Under the pieces are notes generated by a model. The model saw only the letters and a list, made by a program, of their open reading frames with translations. It did no database searches and had not been told where the DNA came from. From Bremia lactucae (lineage: Eukaryota > Oomycota > Peronosporomycetes > Peronosporales > Peronosporaceae), in contig NC_090613.1 in assembly GCF_004359215.1 (NCBI RefSeq), forward strand, positions 6,771,168-6,835,167: 64,000 bases of DNA. Reading direction: 5' to 3'. Position numbers and translations under genes: made by a program. Below are positions 56,201-64,000 of the stretch, piece after piece; position 1 is the first letter of the stretch, and each line of letters opens with the position of its first letter.

Positions 56201-56211
56201 AACGGAGCCAT
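47272..56211 (-). CDS. giant hybrid histidine kinase: 17 PAS, HisKA, HATPase, receiver, HPt
   Basis: Single open frame, 2979 residues, no introns. The start is ATG at 56211, followed by a basic NLS-like stretch (FKRKRGRR). Seventeen PAS repeats span about residues 45-2080, each opening with ANAPIFGVD-like and closing with VGIGQDITDR plus a short helical linker (IAQEQEY.RLID). Next comes HisKA with FSHELRTPLNG (His2095). HATPase shows the N box LLNLLSNAIKFT (about 2210), G1 DTGIGM and G2 GSGLGLAI. The receiver has AEDNEFN, FMDCEMPVMDG (Asp2421), LTAYAM and FMVKPI. A Ser/Thr-rich linker of about 370 residues leads to an HPt domain with ESHSLKGSSA (His2867). All key residues are present, so it should autophosphorylate and pass phosphate His-Asp-His. 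There is no transmembrane segment, so it is probably soluble. Ligands unknown. The repeat-rich surroundings stop short of this gene. Confidence 0.95.
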   Translation of the reverse strand: MAPFKRKRGRRALTDAIDSSTSNSAKKEVPLNMHENVDFACPCVKELFRMLNDANAPALGVRCDGRVALWNPRMEDITGFKASLVIGRPISDFVYGKQCKQDISETIELCLTERQSVLKLRIPLRNVKGRSAQVLTNMTPLMGEDGSCVGVYGVGQDVTEWAIQEKQYATVMMQANAPIIELDKEGNITVWNSKTESMTGYASVDMVGEPLLPVVDKCFRKIVSQKIDQALTGIAGADFELPLMTARGSRVEIVLCLTPRFDTMGSVMGVVAIGQDVTERNTKEMEYRKLIETANAPIFGVDTQGRVVIFNTKASHISEYSPDEVMGVDLVDTLISEEFRPAVAAVFQSAFQGIETANFEFPLVTKTGRKVEILLNATPRYDHTGKLVGVVGIGQDITDRIIQEKEYSRLIDTANAPIFGVDCNCEVIIWNKKAAAITEYTNDDTIGQELFKFISEDYRDAVAKVLSKALKGTGTANFDFPLITKSGRRLDILLNATPKYDHFGNICGAVGIGQDITDRRAQEQEYTRLIDTANAPIFGVDANGCVNIWNRKAANTTQYPNEEVLGVNLVENFIPEDFKEAVWTVLSQALEGQETANFEFPLITKDGRRVEILLNATPRYNEKGVVIGVVGIGQDITIRMAQEKETNRLIHAANAPIFGVDRDGLVNIWNLKAADITQYSAEEVMGEDLINRFVAEERRATVKLELQRAFEGEQTNNFDIPLITKTGRRVEILLNATPRYDELGHIFGVVGIGQDITERIAQEQELIRLIDTANAPIFGVDSEGRVDIWNKKAAEIMQYPTDAVMGEHLVEKFITNDYQEAVSYVLSEALNGVETANFEFPLITKTGRRVEILLNATPRYNEHGAVIGMVGIGQDITDRIAQEQEYMRLIDTANAPIFGVDSDGHVNIWNRKAADITQYTNEDVLGKDLVAEFISKEYKIPVRCVLEKAFEGVETANFEFPLITKSGRRVEILLNATPRYNEQGEVMGMVGIGQDITDRIAQEKEYMRLIDTANAPIFGVDSSGLVNIWNRKAADIMQYTTEDVLGKDLVAEFISEEYKVPVRSVLEKAFKSVETANFEFPLITKAGRRVEILLNATPRFNEQGEVMGMVGIGQDITDRIAQEQEYSRLIDTANAPIFGVDANMCVNILNNKAAQITNYSFEEVIGEKYVETFIAPEYQAIVYGIMSKALHGDETASFEVPVITKNGRKLNILLNATARFDQHGHIVGVVGIGQDITDRIAQEEEYARLIDTANAPIFGVDANGLVNIWNKKAAEITQYTPNDVMGENLVEEFITEDYREAVGLVLSKALEGVETANFEFPLMTKSGWRVEILLNATPRNNEHGEVIGMVGIGQDITDRIAQEKEYMRLIDTANAPIFGVDSNGLVNIWNRKAADITQYTTENVLGKDLVAKFISEEYRVAVRCVLEKAFEGIETANFEFPLITKAGRRVEILLNATPRYNEQGEVMGMVGIGQDITDRIAQEQEYSRLIDTANAPIFGIDANMCVNILNNKAAQITNYAEEEVLGEKYVETFIAPEYQAIVYEIMSNALQGNETASFEVPVITKTGRKLNILLNATARFDQHGEIVGVVGIGQDITDRIAQEQEYARLIDSANAPIFGVDSNGLVNIWNKKAAEITQHTPADVMGENLVEKFITEDYRDAVSLVLSKALGGVETANFEFPLMTKAERRVEILLNATSRFNEHGEVIGMVGIGQDITDRIAQEQEYSRLIDTANAPIFGVDSNGRVNIWNRKAADIMQYANGDVLGKDLVAEFISEEYKVPVRSVLEKAFEGVETANFEFPLITKAGRRVEILLNATPRYNEHGEVKGMVGIGQDITERIAQEQEYSRLIDTANAPIFGVDVNLCVNIWNRKAAHITNYAIDEVMGENLVETFISPEFRPVVAEVLSQALRGVETANFEFPLITRPGTRIEILLNATPRYDTNGNIVGVVGIGQDITDRIAQEHEYFRLIDTANAPIFGIDTNGCINEWNQKIEEITGYHKSSVLGLSLVHTFIIPESRQQVRQLLNQALIGIDVGEMELPMTTKRGAFLLLLVNASSKKDMHGNIRGVIGVGQDYTARKHMEAAKVNFLASFSHELRTPLNGVLGMLELLKEQSLDKAPERYVHMAYVSGSLLLNLINDILDLSKIEAGHLELSAAPFQMHELLDYSIEIFKFKARERGLKLELKCDDNVPKVAIGDVVRLRQVLLNLLSNAIKFTNEGSITVTCSVVYTPELPKAFKKLLFQVIDTGIGMDAEEKMRLFSLFTKLERTRQNNPTGSGLGLAICKQLAELMDGQIGVDSELDVGSNFYFTVVVRLLDDMEVKGLLYAANELLSDESGAGSPRANTLNVNSNDSAGSVNAGKIMIPTQARILVAEDNEFNWEVVKCFLQEADHLLQWEVNGRDALKAYMENSTKFDLVFMDCEMPVMDGYTATKAIRQFELDNDLPRIPILGLTAYAMSGDRQKCLVAGMDEFMVKPISKSSLLKAIRQWMRVRYLGPKARTPLVAELDDHSRKCSKEATLAASAPIGALYSPSSSIGRGGDEDRVPTSYPTCPTPRQSFDSEAGEIDTFNNTSKVGLRLAPASRHMQQLDLARAISNLELDDPMAIRRQMVPTVRTAVPTTSIFSLGSSIENSTRSSGLLMLQRDTGGAIVDIPDWKQINKTSATLPDMKDKLIEGLETVENVSSHSNPTLWSHPPFMGNKKDAASLSTSSQQPLSPAFSTDAKGFQGEAVMDGDQKEGEPWSLRFGADKCLGGNVIEYPIAAMLERLNISSPIARNGAMDSPSAKGAIAPTGSNAAMRFTNYLASIVIPEGDPVDYSLGVQQCGSQEDLFLSLLEKFTLSSEAIMTRILAAYERGDITLTRRESHSLKGSSAYVAAIRVSKAAFRVQVACEQLQESRAEIEFVQQPSTRADAAVLISLEQSLENSITVLKKEHQHLRGYLRRNFDFHDHSSSQNASPAVALRTQDSSPDRADGCFTM
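50255..56085 (-). repeat. array of 17 PAS-coding repeats, 360-bp period
   Basis: The codons for the GAPI/NAPI motif fall at 56041, 55678, 55321, 54961 and 54604, then every 360 bp exactly down to 50284 (54604, 54244, 53884 and so on, 13 copies). Early intervals are 363, 357, 360 and 357 bp. Repeats 1, 2 and 17 are the most diverged in protein sequence. Repeats 7-15 fall into three subtypes in the order C B B A C B A C B. Confidence 0.92.
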
Positions 56212-56920
56212 GAAAGAATGCGGGTAATTTTAATCTCCCATCACGGAAAAAAGTCGGCTGCCACAAATTATAAGCGTATTACTAAAGCCTAGAATATAAA
56301 ATCGTTGTGAATACGCACTTTGCTATTCAGAAATGTTATTCAGATATGGTAGGGTATTATATATTAAAGCTAATTGGGACGTGCTTATTGAATAGTTTCG
56401 CTAAAAATAGAAAAATCGCCAATGAACCTGACGATTCGCGTTTTCGGTGATAAGGGTTTGGCTGAGCCTTGATTGTTGGCAATTGTCAGCTTGCAGCAGC
56501 CTCATGAACCAAGGCATCAAGCGTGAATTCTGTACCACTAAGCTAAATGTACATTGCAATAAATTTAGACTGTTCGAGTTTAAAATTTAATCGTGGCTGA
56601 TTATGTTGCGATCGCAGGGATAAAGACACCTAGTGGATCGGAAAAACGAAGTTGCGGGGATTCTAAAATGAAACGGCTCGATTTTGTATGACAGGCAAAG
56701 CGCTTTTGCACGAAGCACAAGCCACACTTAGACTCTACACAATTAATAGATAAAAAGGTATGGTTACATATAGCAAAATGGATGATTTTCATAATTAGTC
56801 AGAAATATAGCCTTATAATTCTTAACAGAAGTTGGCGCGAAGGAATCTCATGCTTTTAGGGTGTGGTAAAAAATATTTTCTTAATAGATAATGTTGTCAA
56901 TATTATCACATTGTAACAGG
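56212..56920. other. upstream region of the PAS kinase gene
   Basis: AT-rich, unique. It should contain the promoter. I found no clear oomycete initiator-type element and no small gene; a 63-codon minus frame at 56601 has no domain. Confidence 0.45.
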
Positions 56921-56921
56921 G

Positions 56922-57340
56922 CGTCCCGTTACATTTAAATTTACCGAACAGAGGAGTAATAAAAGACAATAAAATCGTCAAGATTACCAAATTTGGTAAT
57001 TGTGGAACTATTAAGTCAAAATTGATAAAAAGATAATAATTATGTAATTCCTTATTTATTTCCTCTTATAGTGAAAATTATTTAGTATTTATTTATTAGG
57101 AAATATTTTTTATGTGACGGGGCAAGCCGCAACAAACGTAAGGTTATATTTATGCAGCTTTAGTTTACCTTTTAATAAGCTTTTCTCAAAACAAATTTAA
57201 CTACAATTGCCAGGCACGCTTTTTGCAACTTGATAATTTTCCTCTCCGCACGTCGTGTACATGAAGCATTCGGAGGCACTTTTGACACTAGTATTAGCGT
57301 AGCTTGCAGTACTAGCGAAAGGTGCCCCGTTACTGGTACT
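56922..57340. repeat. broken LTR family B pieces
   Basis: TGTAACAGGGCGTCCCGTTA at 56922, ATTACCAAATTTGGTAAT at about 57001-57018, and TATGTGACGGGGCAAGCCGC at 57110. At 57240-57335 an inverted LTR start has CACGTCGTGTACATGAAGC, AGTACTAGCGAAAGGTGCCC and CGTTAC. The parts lie in two orientations. Confidence 0.5.
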
Positions 57341-58375
57341 GCTTGCTTCCGAAATGGATTTTACCTCGGCTGTATAAATTATTTTGACGATGTCAAACAT
57401 TTCTTAATAACCTGAAGCTCCAAAAAGCCCATAAATCAAGCGGAGTTATCAGGTGTAAAAATTATCAAACTGCCTCTAATGCGAACAACATGAAACGTTA
57501 CCATTATCCTACATATGTTTGTGTTAAGCCATTGCCTTCTGCAAAGTCAGATGCGTCACCGACGACACTAAAAAGGCCGATCAGGATCGGACAAGTCCAA
57601 AATTAGAGCATGCAATATACTGTCCTGTATCGCTTTAAGTGGTCTTTATTGGTTTTCGTAGCAGAGCTACCTTGCTCCTTAAGTAAGGGGAAGGCTTATA
57701 GACTCAGAGAGTTACTTAATTTTATAGAACTGATAGGTTCAGCATCTCAGTGAGTTGTACAACTCGTAGAGCTTAACGAATCCTAGTTTAAGGAATTAAA
57801 GGATTCGCAGAACCAAGTGGCAAAAAGTACACGAAGTATATACCTTAGAAAGGTTTCTTAAAGGTTTCTTTCTCTCGTAGATCAAAGCACAAGCTATAGG
57901 AGGCACTGAACTGAGCTTTATCTAATTATTTAAATTTAAAACCTTACCCTTCATAAATTAACATAGATTTCGGCGGCCAGATGTATATTTGGCGGTTACC
58001 ACATATGTTACCCATAATAAAAAATGGGCTTTTAAAAAAAAATTGAAATAGAAACATAAGGGTATTATAATTATAAAGTAAATGTACCATAACAACGGCT
58101 CACCAATCGAAGTGTGCCCCAATACCCCCACCCCCATTTTACTGTTGACACCGAGTATACATTAACATTAATTAATTGTGCAGAGGTGCCCTAATGTTCT
58201 TAGAAATATTTATCGTTTTAAGTACAAAAAAATACTTCATTTTATCACTTAATAGGGACAACATTTGCTTCAATTCCTCTTTGAAGTTAGAATATAAACA
58301 GCTAACCGTTCGGTTGTGTTCTGCATTCTTTTGTCTGATGACAAGTAGGCGTCAGTCCCAGACTCTTAGCTCCTT
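57341..58375. other. gene-free stretch with an LTR-D-like fragment
   Basis: 57650-57725 (CTACCTTGCTCCTTAAGTAA, then GACTCAGAGAGTTACTTAAT) resembles 40690-40760 in arm 1. A plus frame at 58176-58562 begins in AT-rich sequence and has no domain in its first half. Nothing else seen. Confidence 0.4.
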
Positions 58376-58960
58376 CTTTAACGATAAGATGATGGTAGAC
58401 TATGAAAGTCACATTCCATTGGAGGATTTTACAAGAAGCGCGGCTCCTACACGCCTTGTCGTGTGGACTAATCTCGTCGGGCCCCAAATTCGTTCCGAGA
58501 ACGTGATGCTGCGGATGTTTCAGCTGCATTACGCAGGATACCGGACCCTGAATTCATCATAATTACGAACCCGCTCGATGGAGAGTAAGAGCAGGCAATC
58601 GTCAGAGAGGAACAAGCTTGTCGTCAAGCTGCAGACTTTGCGAAGCAGAAGCTCACAGTACTGAATATCGATTCACTCCACTTAGTGTGGAAGGGTGCCT
58701 TCAAGAGGTCATCGATCGCAGCTTGACCATCTAGACCTCCGGACATAACGCGAGGACGCCGGAAGAGCTCACTGCTCGCGACGCTCTTCATGATCGATAC
58801 CTTACGCCCAAGAAAACAACGCGACGTCAGTATTTAACGCGTTTGCGTGATCAGGCCCGTTGGGTTTTGGCGACCTCAATGAGAGAAATTTCGAACGTCC
58901 TGTTCCAAACAAATAAAAAAGAGAAAATAATGCTACGTTTGAGAACTGGGTCCATCAGGC
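58376..58960 (+). pseudogene. Gypsy gag N-terminal fragment
   Basis: NPLDGE, stop, EQAIVREEQACRQAADFAKQ at 58567-58650 matches 37536-37600. Further right TARDALHDRYLTPKKTTRRQ then YLTRLRDQARWVLATSMREI continues open. A charged gag-like region without knuckle. Confidence 0.4.
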
Positions 58961-59099
58961 CCGCCGCCTCGCAACATCTGGTCTATAGGAGAGTCTGCGG
59001 ATGTGGCTGATGTTCGTTTATGACGGAAGCTTCGCTTTGATTTCGCAAAGCTTAAGGCCAAAGGCCAGCTCCGCCCGGCATGTATGCCTCGAAACGAGG

Positions 59100-59515
59100 A
59101 TAGGCCTAGCCAGCTTTCGAGGCTTTAGTTGCACGCACAACCATGAAACCAAGCAGCACTAAGGCAATAGATCCGATTATTCCCACCTCTATTGGTGGGA
59201 TGCGTCGTTTGACCCAAGATGACCCTAAGCGCGATGCTCGAAAACGTCAACGGCGTTCGGGCAATCTTGCTGCAAAGGTACATTAAACTCCCAAGAGTTT
59301 TTCGATAAGAGGTATCCAAGCCACTTCACCAGGTACTGGTATTGGCCCTTACGACGACGTCGCTTTAATAACTTTTTCGGGGCGATACTGAAGGATCCCT
59401 CGCGCGTCAAGCAGCGCGGGAGGGGGGGCGAAATCTCGACGGAAACATTTGATGCTATGAAGCACGAGGTACAACTTCTTCGTGGGAGCCTTGCTCGGGT
59501 TGAGGGCCCTTTTAA
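59100..59515 (-). pseudogene. Gypsy element 7 chromodomain and 3' tail
   Basis: The frame 59410-59225 reads REGSFSIAPKKLLKRRRRKG then QYQYLVKWLGYLLSKNSWEF and DCPNAVDVFEHR, a chromodomain in the usual C-terminal place. Just upstream is APPPALLDARG, the normal lead-in. This continues the pol of arm 2 and has no counterpart in arm 1. Confidence 0.7.
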
Positions 59516-62500
59516 GGCGGTTCAGAACCGTGTTTCGATGCTGGAAGGTCAGCAACCTCGTTTAGAAGGCCAGCTGGATATTATGGCGAGGATGCAGCAA
59601 TCTGCGGCACGACCGCCTGTCTCGCAAGCGTCTTTAAGTCCATGTTGGAATGGTCCCAATATGGCTTGAACAAGCCCACGTAAAACACTGGGCGTGTACG
59701 CAGCTTGCGAGGAAGGTTTTGCGTGTAAGCGAGGCTCTTCTTGGCCACGACCGTAAATGGTCCAATAAAGTGCGGGCGCAATAGACCGATGAAAACAAGT
59801 TGGTATGTAGATTTTTAGCGTTCAATAACACTCGGTCTCCGACGCATAGATTCAATACAACTTCTGCCTTTGGCATCCGCTTGTTCTTCTATTTGTCTTA
59901 GCTATCAGCCATTGTGTCTTACACATGCCTTAAAACACTACATCGCGTTGCAAGAAACTCGTCTACTTGTTTTCGAACGGTCACAAGGCTTATATAAGCA
60001 AGCATGTCGGCTAATTCTCCCCTATCAAGCCCTAAACCACGTAGTGGCCTCGCTAACGGAACGCGTAGGTGGGTGAGACCGTTTACGTAGAACGGAGTAT
60101 AGCCGGGGAGCCATAAGTAACGTATTTAACGCAAAATTCCACTACCAGGAGCAGTGTGTTCCAGCGCTTTGGTGTCTCATCACACACTGCGCAGAACGTC
60201 TTCAATGACGCGATTGACACCTCCGGTCTGATAAGCGGTCTGTGGATGGTCCGCTGCGGACATATCCAATCTGGAGCCAAGCACTTAGAAAATCGATTGC
60301 TGGATTTTACCCGTGAAATGGGGGTCTCAATCAGAGACAATTGCCACGGGCAAACCGTGTTGTCGAAACACGCGATATATAAATAGCGTTGCTGTGCCTT
60401 CACCACCAATAGTATCCGGTACAGCTGCCAAATGACCCAATTTGCTTAACACGTCAACAAAGACCACGATGTCGGTGTTAACGGCCGAATTTTTGGTAGG
60501 CCAAACACAAATTCATACTAATGGACCCCTTACACCCGGTGGGTACGGGCAGACTAGCCAGTAGCGCAGCAGCATGAGCGGAGGGTTTAATTCTTGGCGA
60601 GTTTCGCATGGGCGAACGCATGTGCTTATCCATTTGTAAAGCTTGGGCCACCAATAAATCTGGTACGGAGCTGTGTTTTTTTCTTTACCGAGATGACGAC
60701 TAAGAACACTGTAATGGGCCTTATAGAGGATTCAATACTTTAAATATTTATCATGAGGAATGATGCGTGGAGTATCCGCAGCATCCTGCAATAAAGCTAC
60801 AGGCCGTTGTCGATTGGAAGTCGATGTAAGGTCGCACACAAACGTACCGACAACTTAATGCTCGACTCAGCGCTCTTAAAAGCTCGTAGCAGAGCTACAC
60901 ATTGGTCACCCTTGACGTAAGCCGAACGGATTAATCCAGTAATAGGTGACGTTATAGTCGGTAATTGAGAGACCTCATAATCGGGCCTGTGTGAAAATCA
61001 TCAGCCAAAGCATTCTACTTGCCAGGCTCATATTTCACTTTGAAATTGATTTCGGCGAAAAATGCAAGCCATCGTGCCATTCTTTGAAAGAGATGGGCGA
61101 CTTGGTGGCAGTGCGTAAAGACGCATGATCTGTATATGTCACAAACGGCTTAAAGCCTAGCAGATGAGCTCTGAATGGATTTGACAAGATCCTACTTCAT
61201 TGCAAGTAATTCTTGATCATGCACTCGGCAGTTTTTCAGCTGTCTAGACTCGAACGCAATTACACGTTCTCGCCCATCATATCTGTTTGTAACAGAGTAC
61301 TGCCGATGGCAAAATCCGATCGTCCCAGACGACGCTAAAAGGCCAAGTTAAATTTGGCAGGGCTAGAATAAGGGCATGGATAGGACTACCATTAACTGGT
61401 TTAAAAGCAACAATCTCGGTGCTAAATCTGTCTCCTTTTTAAGGAAATTGGATAAGTTCTAGCCAATTTTTACGTGGATTTACGTAAGTGTTATTAGGAA
61501 CCGTCTAATAAACTATGGCTTTCATCTTGGCGGGTCTGCTCTACGGTCACGCTTTTCAATGAATCACACTAAAAGGGATTTCTTCTGCGCTAAAAATGAT
61601 TTTAGATGCATTGGCATATAATTTATTTATGCGCATACACGAGCGCTGCTCGCAAATGGTATGTGTGGCGTATCACATTCGACCGACCCTGTTCCGCTTG
61701 ACTATGGACCGAAATACCACAAACACAAGTCTGTGCATAACCTTGATGGGGGCAGAATAGTTGCGCCGCTAGCCGATTAATTGTAGCCGGGGCGTTGGAT
61801 AGCCCTTGTGGCATAACCAACCACTTCCATAGCATACCGCTTGGGGTGCCAACCGCCAAGCGGGGGGGGGGGGGGGCTGGTATAGTGGCAGCATAAAGCT
61901 TATTATAAGCATGTAAAATGCGCCATTTACCATTTGGTTTTTTGACACAAAATGTCGGTGTCGAATGAGGGGATTTGCTCTCTCGTACCATTCCAGCCTC
62001 GTGCTTAGCACGGAAGAAATCGTCGATGACGTCACACTGCTCCCTTAGTAAAGGCCATTGGCTTGTGACACAGTATTTGGTTCCCGGAACCTAGTCAATT
62101 TCATGACGAACACCTCTATCCCAAGGTAAAACAGATAGTGGATTATTACATACCATATCTTCGAATTCCTTAATTAAGGAATAAAAGGATCCGTGGGATC
62201 TTTAACGATCGATGATCCACTCCGCGCACTAAGTGCATCTTTTGTGTCCTCCAGGACGGCTTCACCCCGAAGCGATGATGAGTTTAACTCAATGTTTGGT
62301 CGAATAATCACCATCTCAGATAAGTCCTCAGCTTTTAAGGCTCGGCTGAACTCATCAACAAAAATATCGTCTAGCTCTCAAAGAGCATGTAACAGAGGAA
62401 TTGCCTCAAGGCTAACTTCTCCTCGATGTTACCAGTCACACCAATCACAAGCGTATGCAACTGCTCGCTCATACCACTTTGTGACGTTACGGACGCTTCA

Positions 62501-62571
62501 TGTCTCTGCTGTCTCGGAGCCGAGACAATACGCCTCTTAGAGGCCGGGATATCTACGTTTCCAGCCGACAT
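59516..62571 (-). pseudogene. Gypsy element 7 (arm 2), linker, RT, RNase H and integrase
   Basis: Mirror copy of 41237-44292. Linker frame 62571-62371 is identical in protein to 41237-41437 (66 residues). The RT frame 61991-61623 differs from arm 1 in two residues (PPPP for HPPP, MLWKW for MLRKW). The RNase H and integrase stops are shared. The C-terminal integrase frame 59781-59581 is also nearly the same (RPHFIGPFTVVAKKSLAYTQ). Confidence 0.75.
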
Positions 62572-63179
62572 TCGACGAGAAGTTATTTAACACAAATTCT
62601 TGTCCAGTGATTGTTTACGTGTCTCGTCACGTGCATTAAAAGGGTGCGACCTGAAATGCCTGGCAACTTACCAATAGTGTCACAACTTACCCTCATTATA
62701 TGCCACCTCGGCCGACGACACTCGGTGAATTTAGACGTGCCACTCCACGTGTCTCACCCTTGAGGACCCAGCTCTAGGCCTACAGTGCTTTCAGCATTCA
62801 GTGATTCGTTGTTGCAGCGTGTAACCCTCGACGGAGTACGTGCCGTTCCACCCCCTTTTCCTGAGCCGGGCTTAAGATTTATGCTTTCAGTATTGTAGTT
62901 AATTAACTCGGACATTCAATGTCTACCACACTGGCAGATTCGGCCAGTGATTCCCGCCAATAGCGCTTTTGTTGCCTAGCAAAAGGTGGGTTTATGATTT
63001 TTTAGAGCTTTGCGAGGAACATTGCGCGTTAAGCCTAAGATTTTAGACCTATAAAACTAAGTGACCTTCTGAGTCCACAAATCTTTGTCTGACTTAAGGA
63101 GCAAGGTTGCTCCGCTACACCTGGTAGCACTCGTAGTCAATCTACGCCCGGGTCTTCATAAGACTGAGCTTTTACTAAA
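62572..63179. repeat. family D region, arm 2 copy
   Basis: Counterpart of 40640-41236, including the CCTTGCTCC hairpin and the ATATAATGAGG-type block. Frames here are short. No domain seen. Confidence 0.35.
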
Positions 63180-63467
63180 ATGGGACCGTTTCCAGAGCTC
63201 TCAGAGGAGCAACTTACATCGTATGAGAAGCTCAGACCTTTGTTTGGGCTTGAACAAATTGTATTCATATTGTCCCAGGCAACAGCCACCAAGGTGAGGC
63301 GAGGGAAGTCTGCACGCTCCAGCGAGGCCGCTGGAGTCACCGAAGACTTGTCCGTGCTCACCTTTAATCTGGTCATTGAAAGGAATACGAGTGCTACCCG
63401 GTGTAACGGGGTGAAACTCGTTACCGTCTCACATTTTAAAGCTTTGAGGAAGCGCCCCGTTTTATAA
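63180..63467 (+). CDS. unassigned 95-residue frame, copy 2
   Basis: Same length and ends as the copy at 40341-40628. Differences include R12L, A14S, F21L, H26Q and R64L-type changes. Both keep an open frame, although amino acid identity is lower here than in the pol frames. No family recognised. Confidence 0.35.
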   Translation: MGPFPELSEEQLTSYEKLRPLFGLEQIVFILSQATATKVRRGKSARSSEAAGVTEDLSVLTFNLVIERNTSATRCNGVKLVTVSHFKALRKRPVL

Positions 63468-64000
63468 GGGATAATCAGCTTGGTTCATATTTGTCTTTTA
63501 GTTCAAAATTGTTCCATTGCTCTTGTGTACCATTCAAATATAGGTTGAATTATCATTGGCTAAAATTATTAGGTCTGGAACCCAATAATATAGACCGATT
63601 ATAAATGACTCGCAGTATCCGCTAACCGGATACTGAGGCATACCTAAATCTTACAGCCATTATCGCGAAAGCCATACGAGCTAAGCAGTCGTTTGTGTCG
63701 ACCACCAACATCCGCAGTCAGAAGGTCAAAGCGATTTAGTTAACGGTGTGATACGATAAGTTATGCCTAAAAATGTGCTGATCCAAAGACAGTCTAAGCC
63801 ATATCTTCCACGCTCAGAATTTACAATAAATATTACCGTACATACCACAATGCTACACACCAATTTTGTTACCCAACGACTATAAATTAATGCGCCGATA
63901 AAATTCGTTTTAGATTAATTGAAAGGCTGTTGAAAGAACATGGTTCAAATCATGGGTTCTGCGGAGACAGAGAAATGCCGGTTCATGTATTCTGTTAATA
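63468..64000. other. end of window inside arm 2
   Basis: Counterpart of 39808-40340. The last 60 bases begin the frame MVQIMGSAETEKCRFMYSVN, also found at 39867-39808. No other gene seen. Confidence 0.5.

Larger units (their letters stand above)
59516..64000 (-). repeat. long inverted repeat, arm 2 (cut by window end)
   Basis: Reverse complement of 39808-44292, sum 103808 at every landmark. The similarity is still strong at 63941-64000, so the true arm is longer. Confidence 0.9.

Noticed and set aside
56470..56560. Possible tRNA near the kinase promoter
   Set aside because: Some tRNA-like words but no A box and no cloverleaf pairing.
1..64000. RXLR, Crinkler or other secreted effector genes
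   Set aside because: No frame combined an N-terminal signal peptide with an RXLR-dEER or LFLAK motif.

Overview
The window looks like repeat-rich nuclear DNA of an oomycete, most likely a Phytophthora or downy-mildew relative (Peronosporales). This is an inference from three things: short GT-AG introns of about 40-80 nt, Ty3/Gypsy chromoviruses and Ty1/Copia elements of the type common in those genomes, and a giant intronless PAS hybrid histidine kinase. No bacterial operons, rRNA or CRISPR arrays were seen.

Four protein-coding host genes and one tRNA gene stand out. At the left edge, three genes are packed on the minus strand. They are a Trf4/PAPD5-type terminal nucleotidyltransferase (cut by position 1, three exons reconstructed), a small CCCH zinc-finger protein, and a small lysine-rich protein with a DNA polymerase beta N-terminal (8 kDa) fold (four exons). 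The last has an E2F-like site just before its ATG. A tRNA-Asp(GTC) lies at 35024-35095. The main gene is at 47272-56211 (minus). It is one open frame of 2979 codons encoding 17 PAS repeats, HisKA, HATPase, a receiver domain and a C-terminal HPt domain, so a complete phosphorelay in one chain. Thirteen consecutive PAS repeats sit at an exact 360-nt spacing.

Almost everything else is nested, decayed retrotransposons. 3.8-10.4 kb: LTR pieces and a minus-strand Gypsy pol. 10.4-15.2 kb: a plus-strand chromovirus. 15.2-22.4 kb: an assembly gap, two head-to-head gag/LTR units and a plus-strand Gypsy with an inverted internal piece. 22.4-24.1 kb: Copia remnants, with a heat-shock-element-like array. 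24.2-30.3 kb: a Gypsy gag split by a Copia insertion that is bounded by a perfect 65-bp terminal inverted repeat and a 5-bp target duplication, and that carries a tRNA-derived Pol III unit. 30.4-34.9 kb: a minus-strand chromovirus, again with an internal inversion. 35.3-37.7 kb: Gypsy gag and protease. 38.6-46.8 kb: LTRs, a Gypsy pol and a gag fragment.

The PAS kinase gene sits between two arms of a long inverted repeat (39808-44292 and 59516-64000; every matched pair of positions sums to 103808). The arms carry the same dead Gypsy pol with shared stop codons, so the repeat probably arose by inverted duplication after the element died. Arm 2 continues past the window end.

LTR family names (A, B, C, D) are labels made up here for sequences that recur inside the window; they are not database names.
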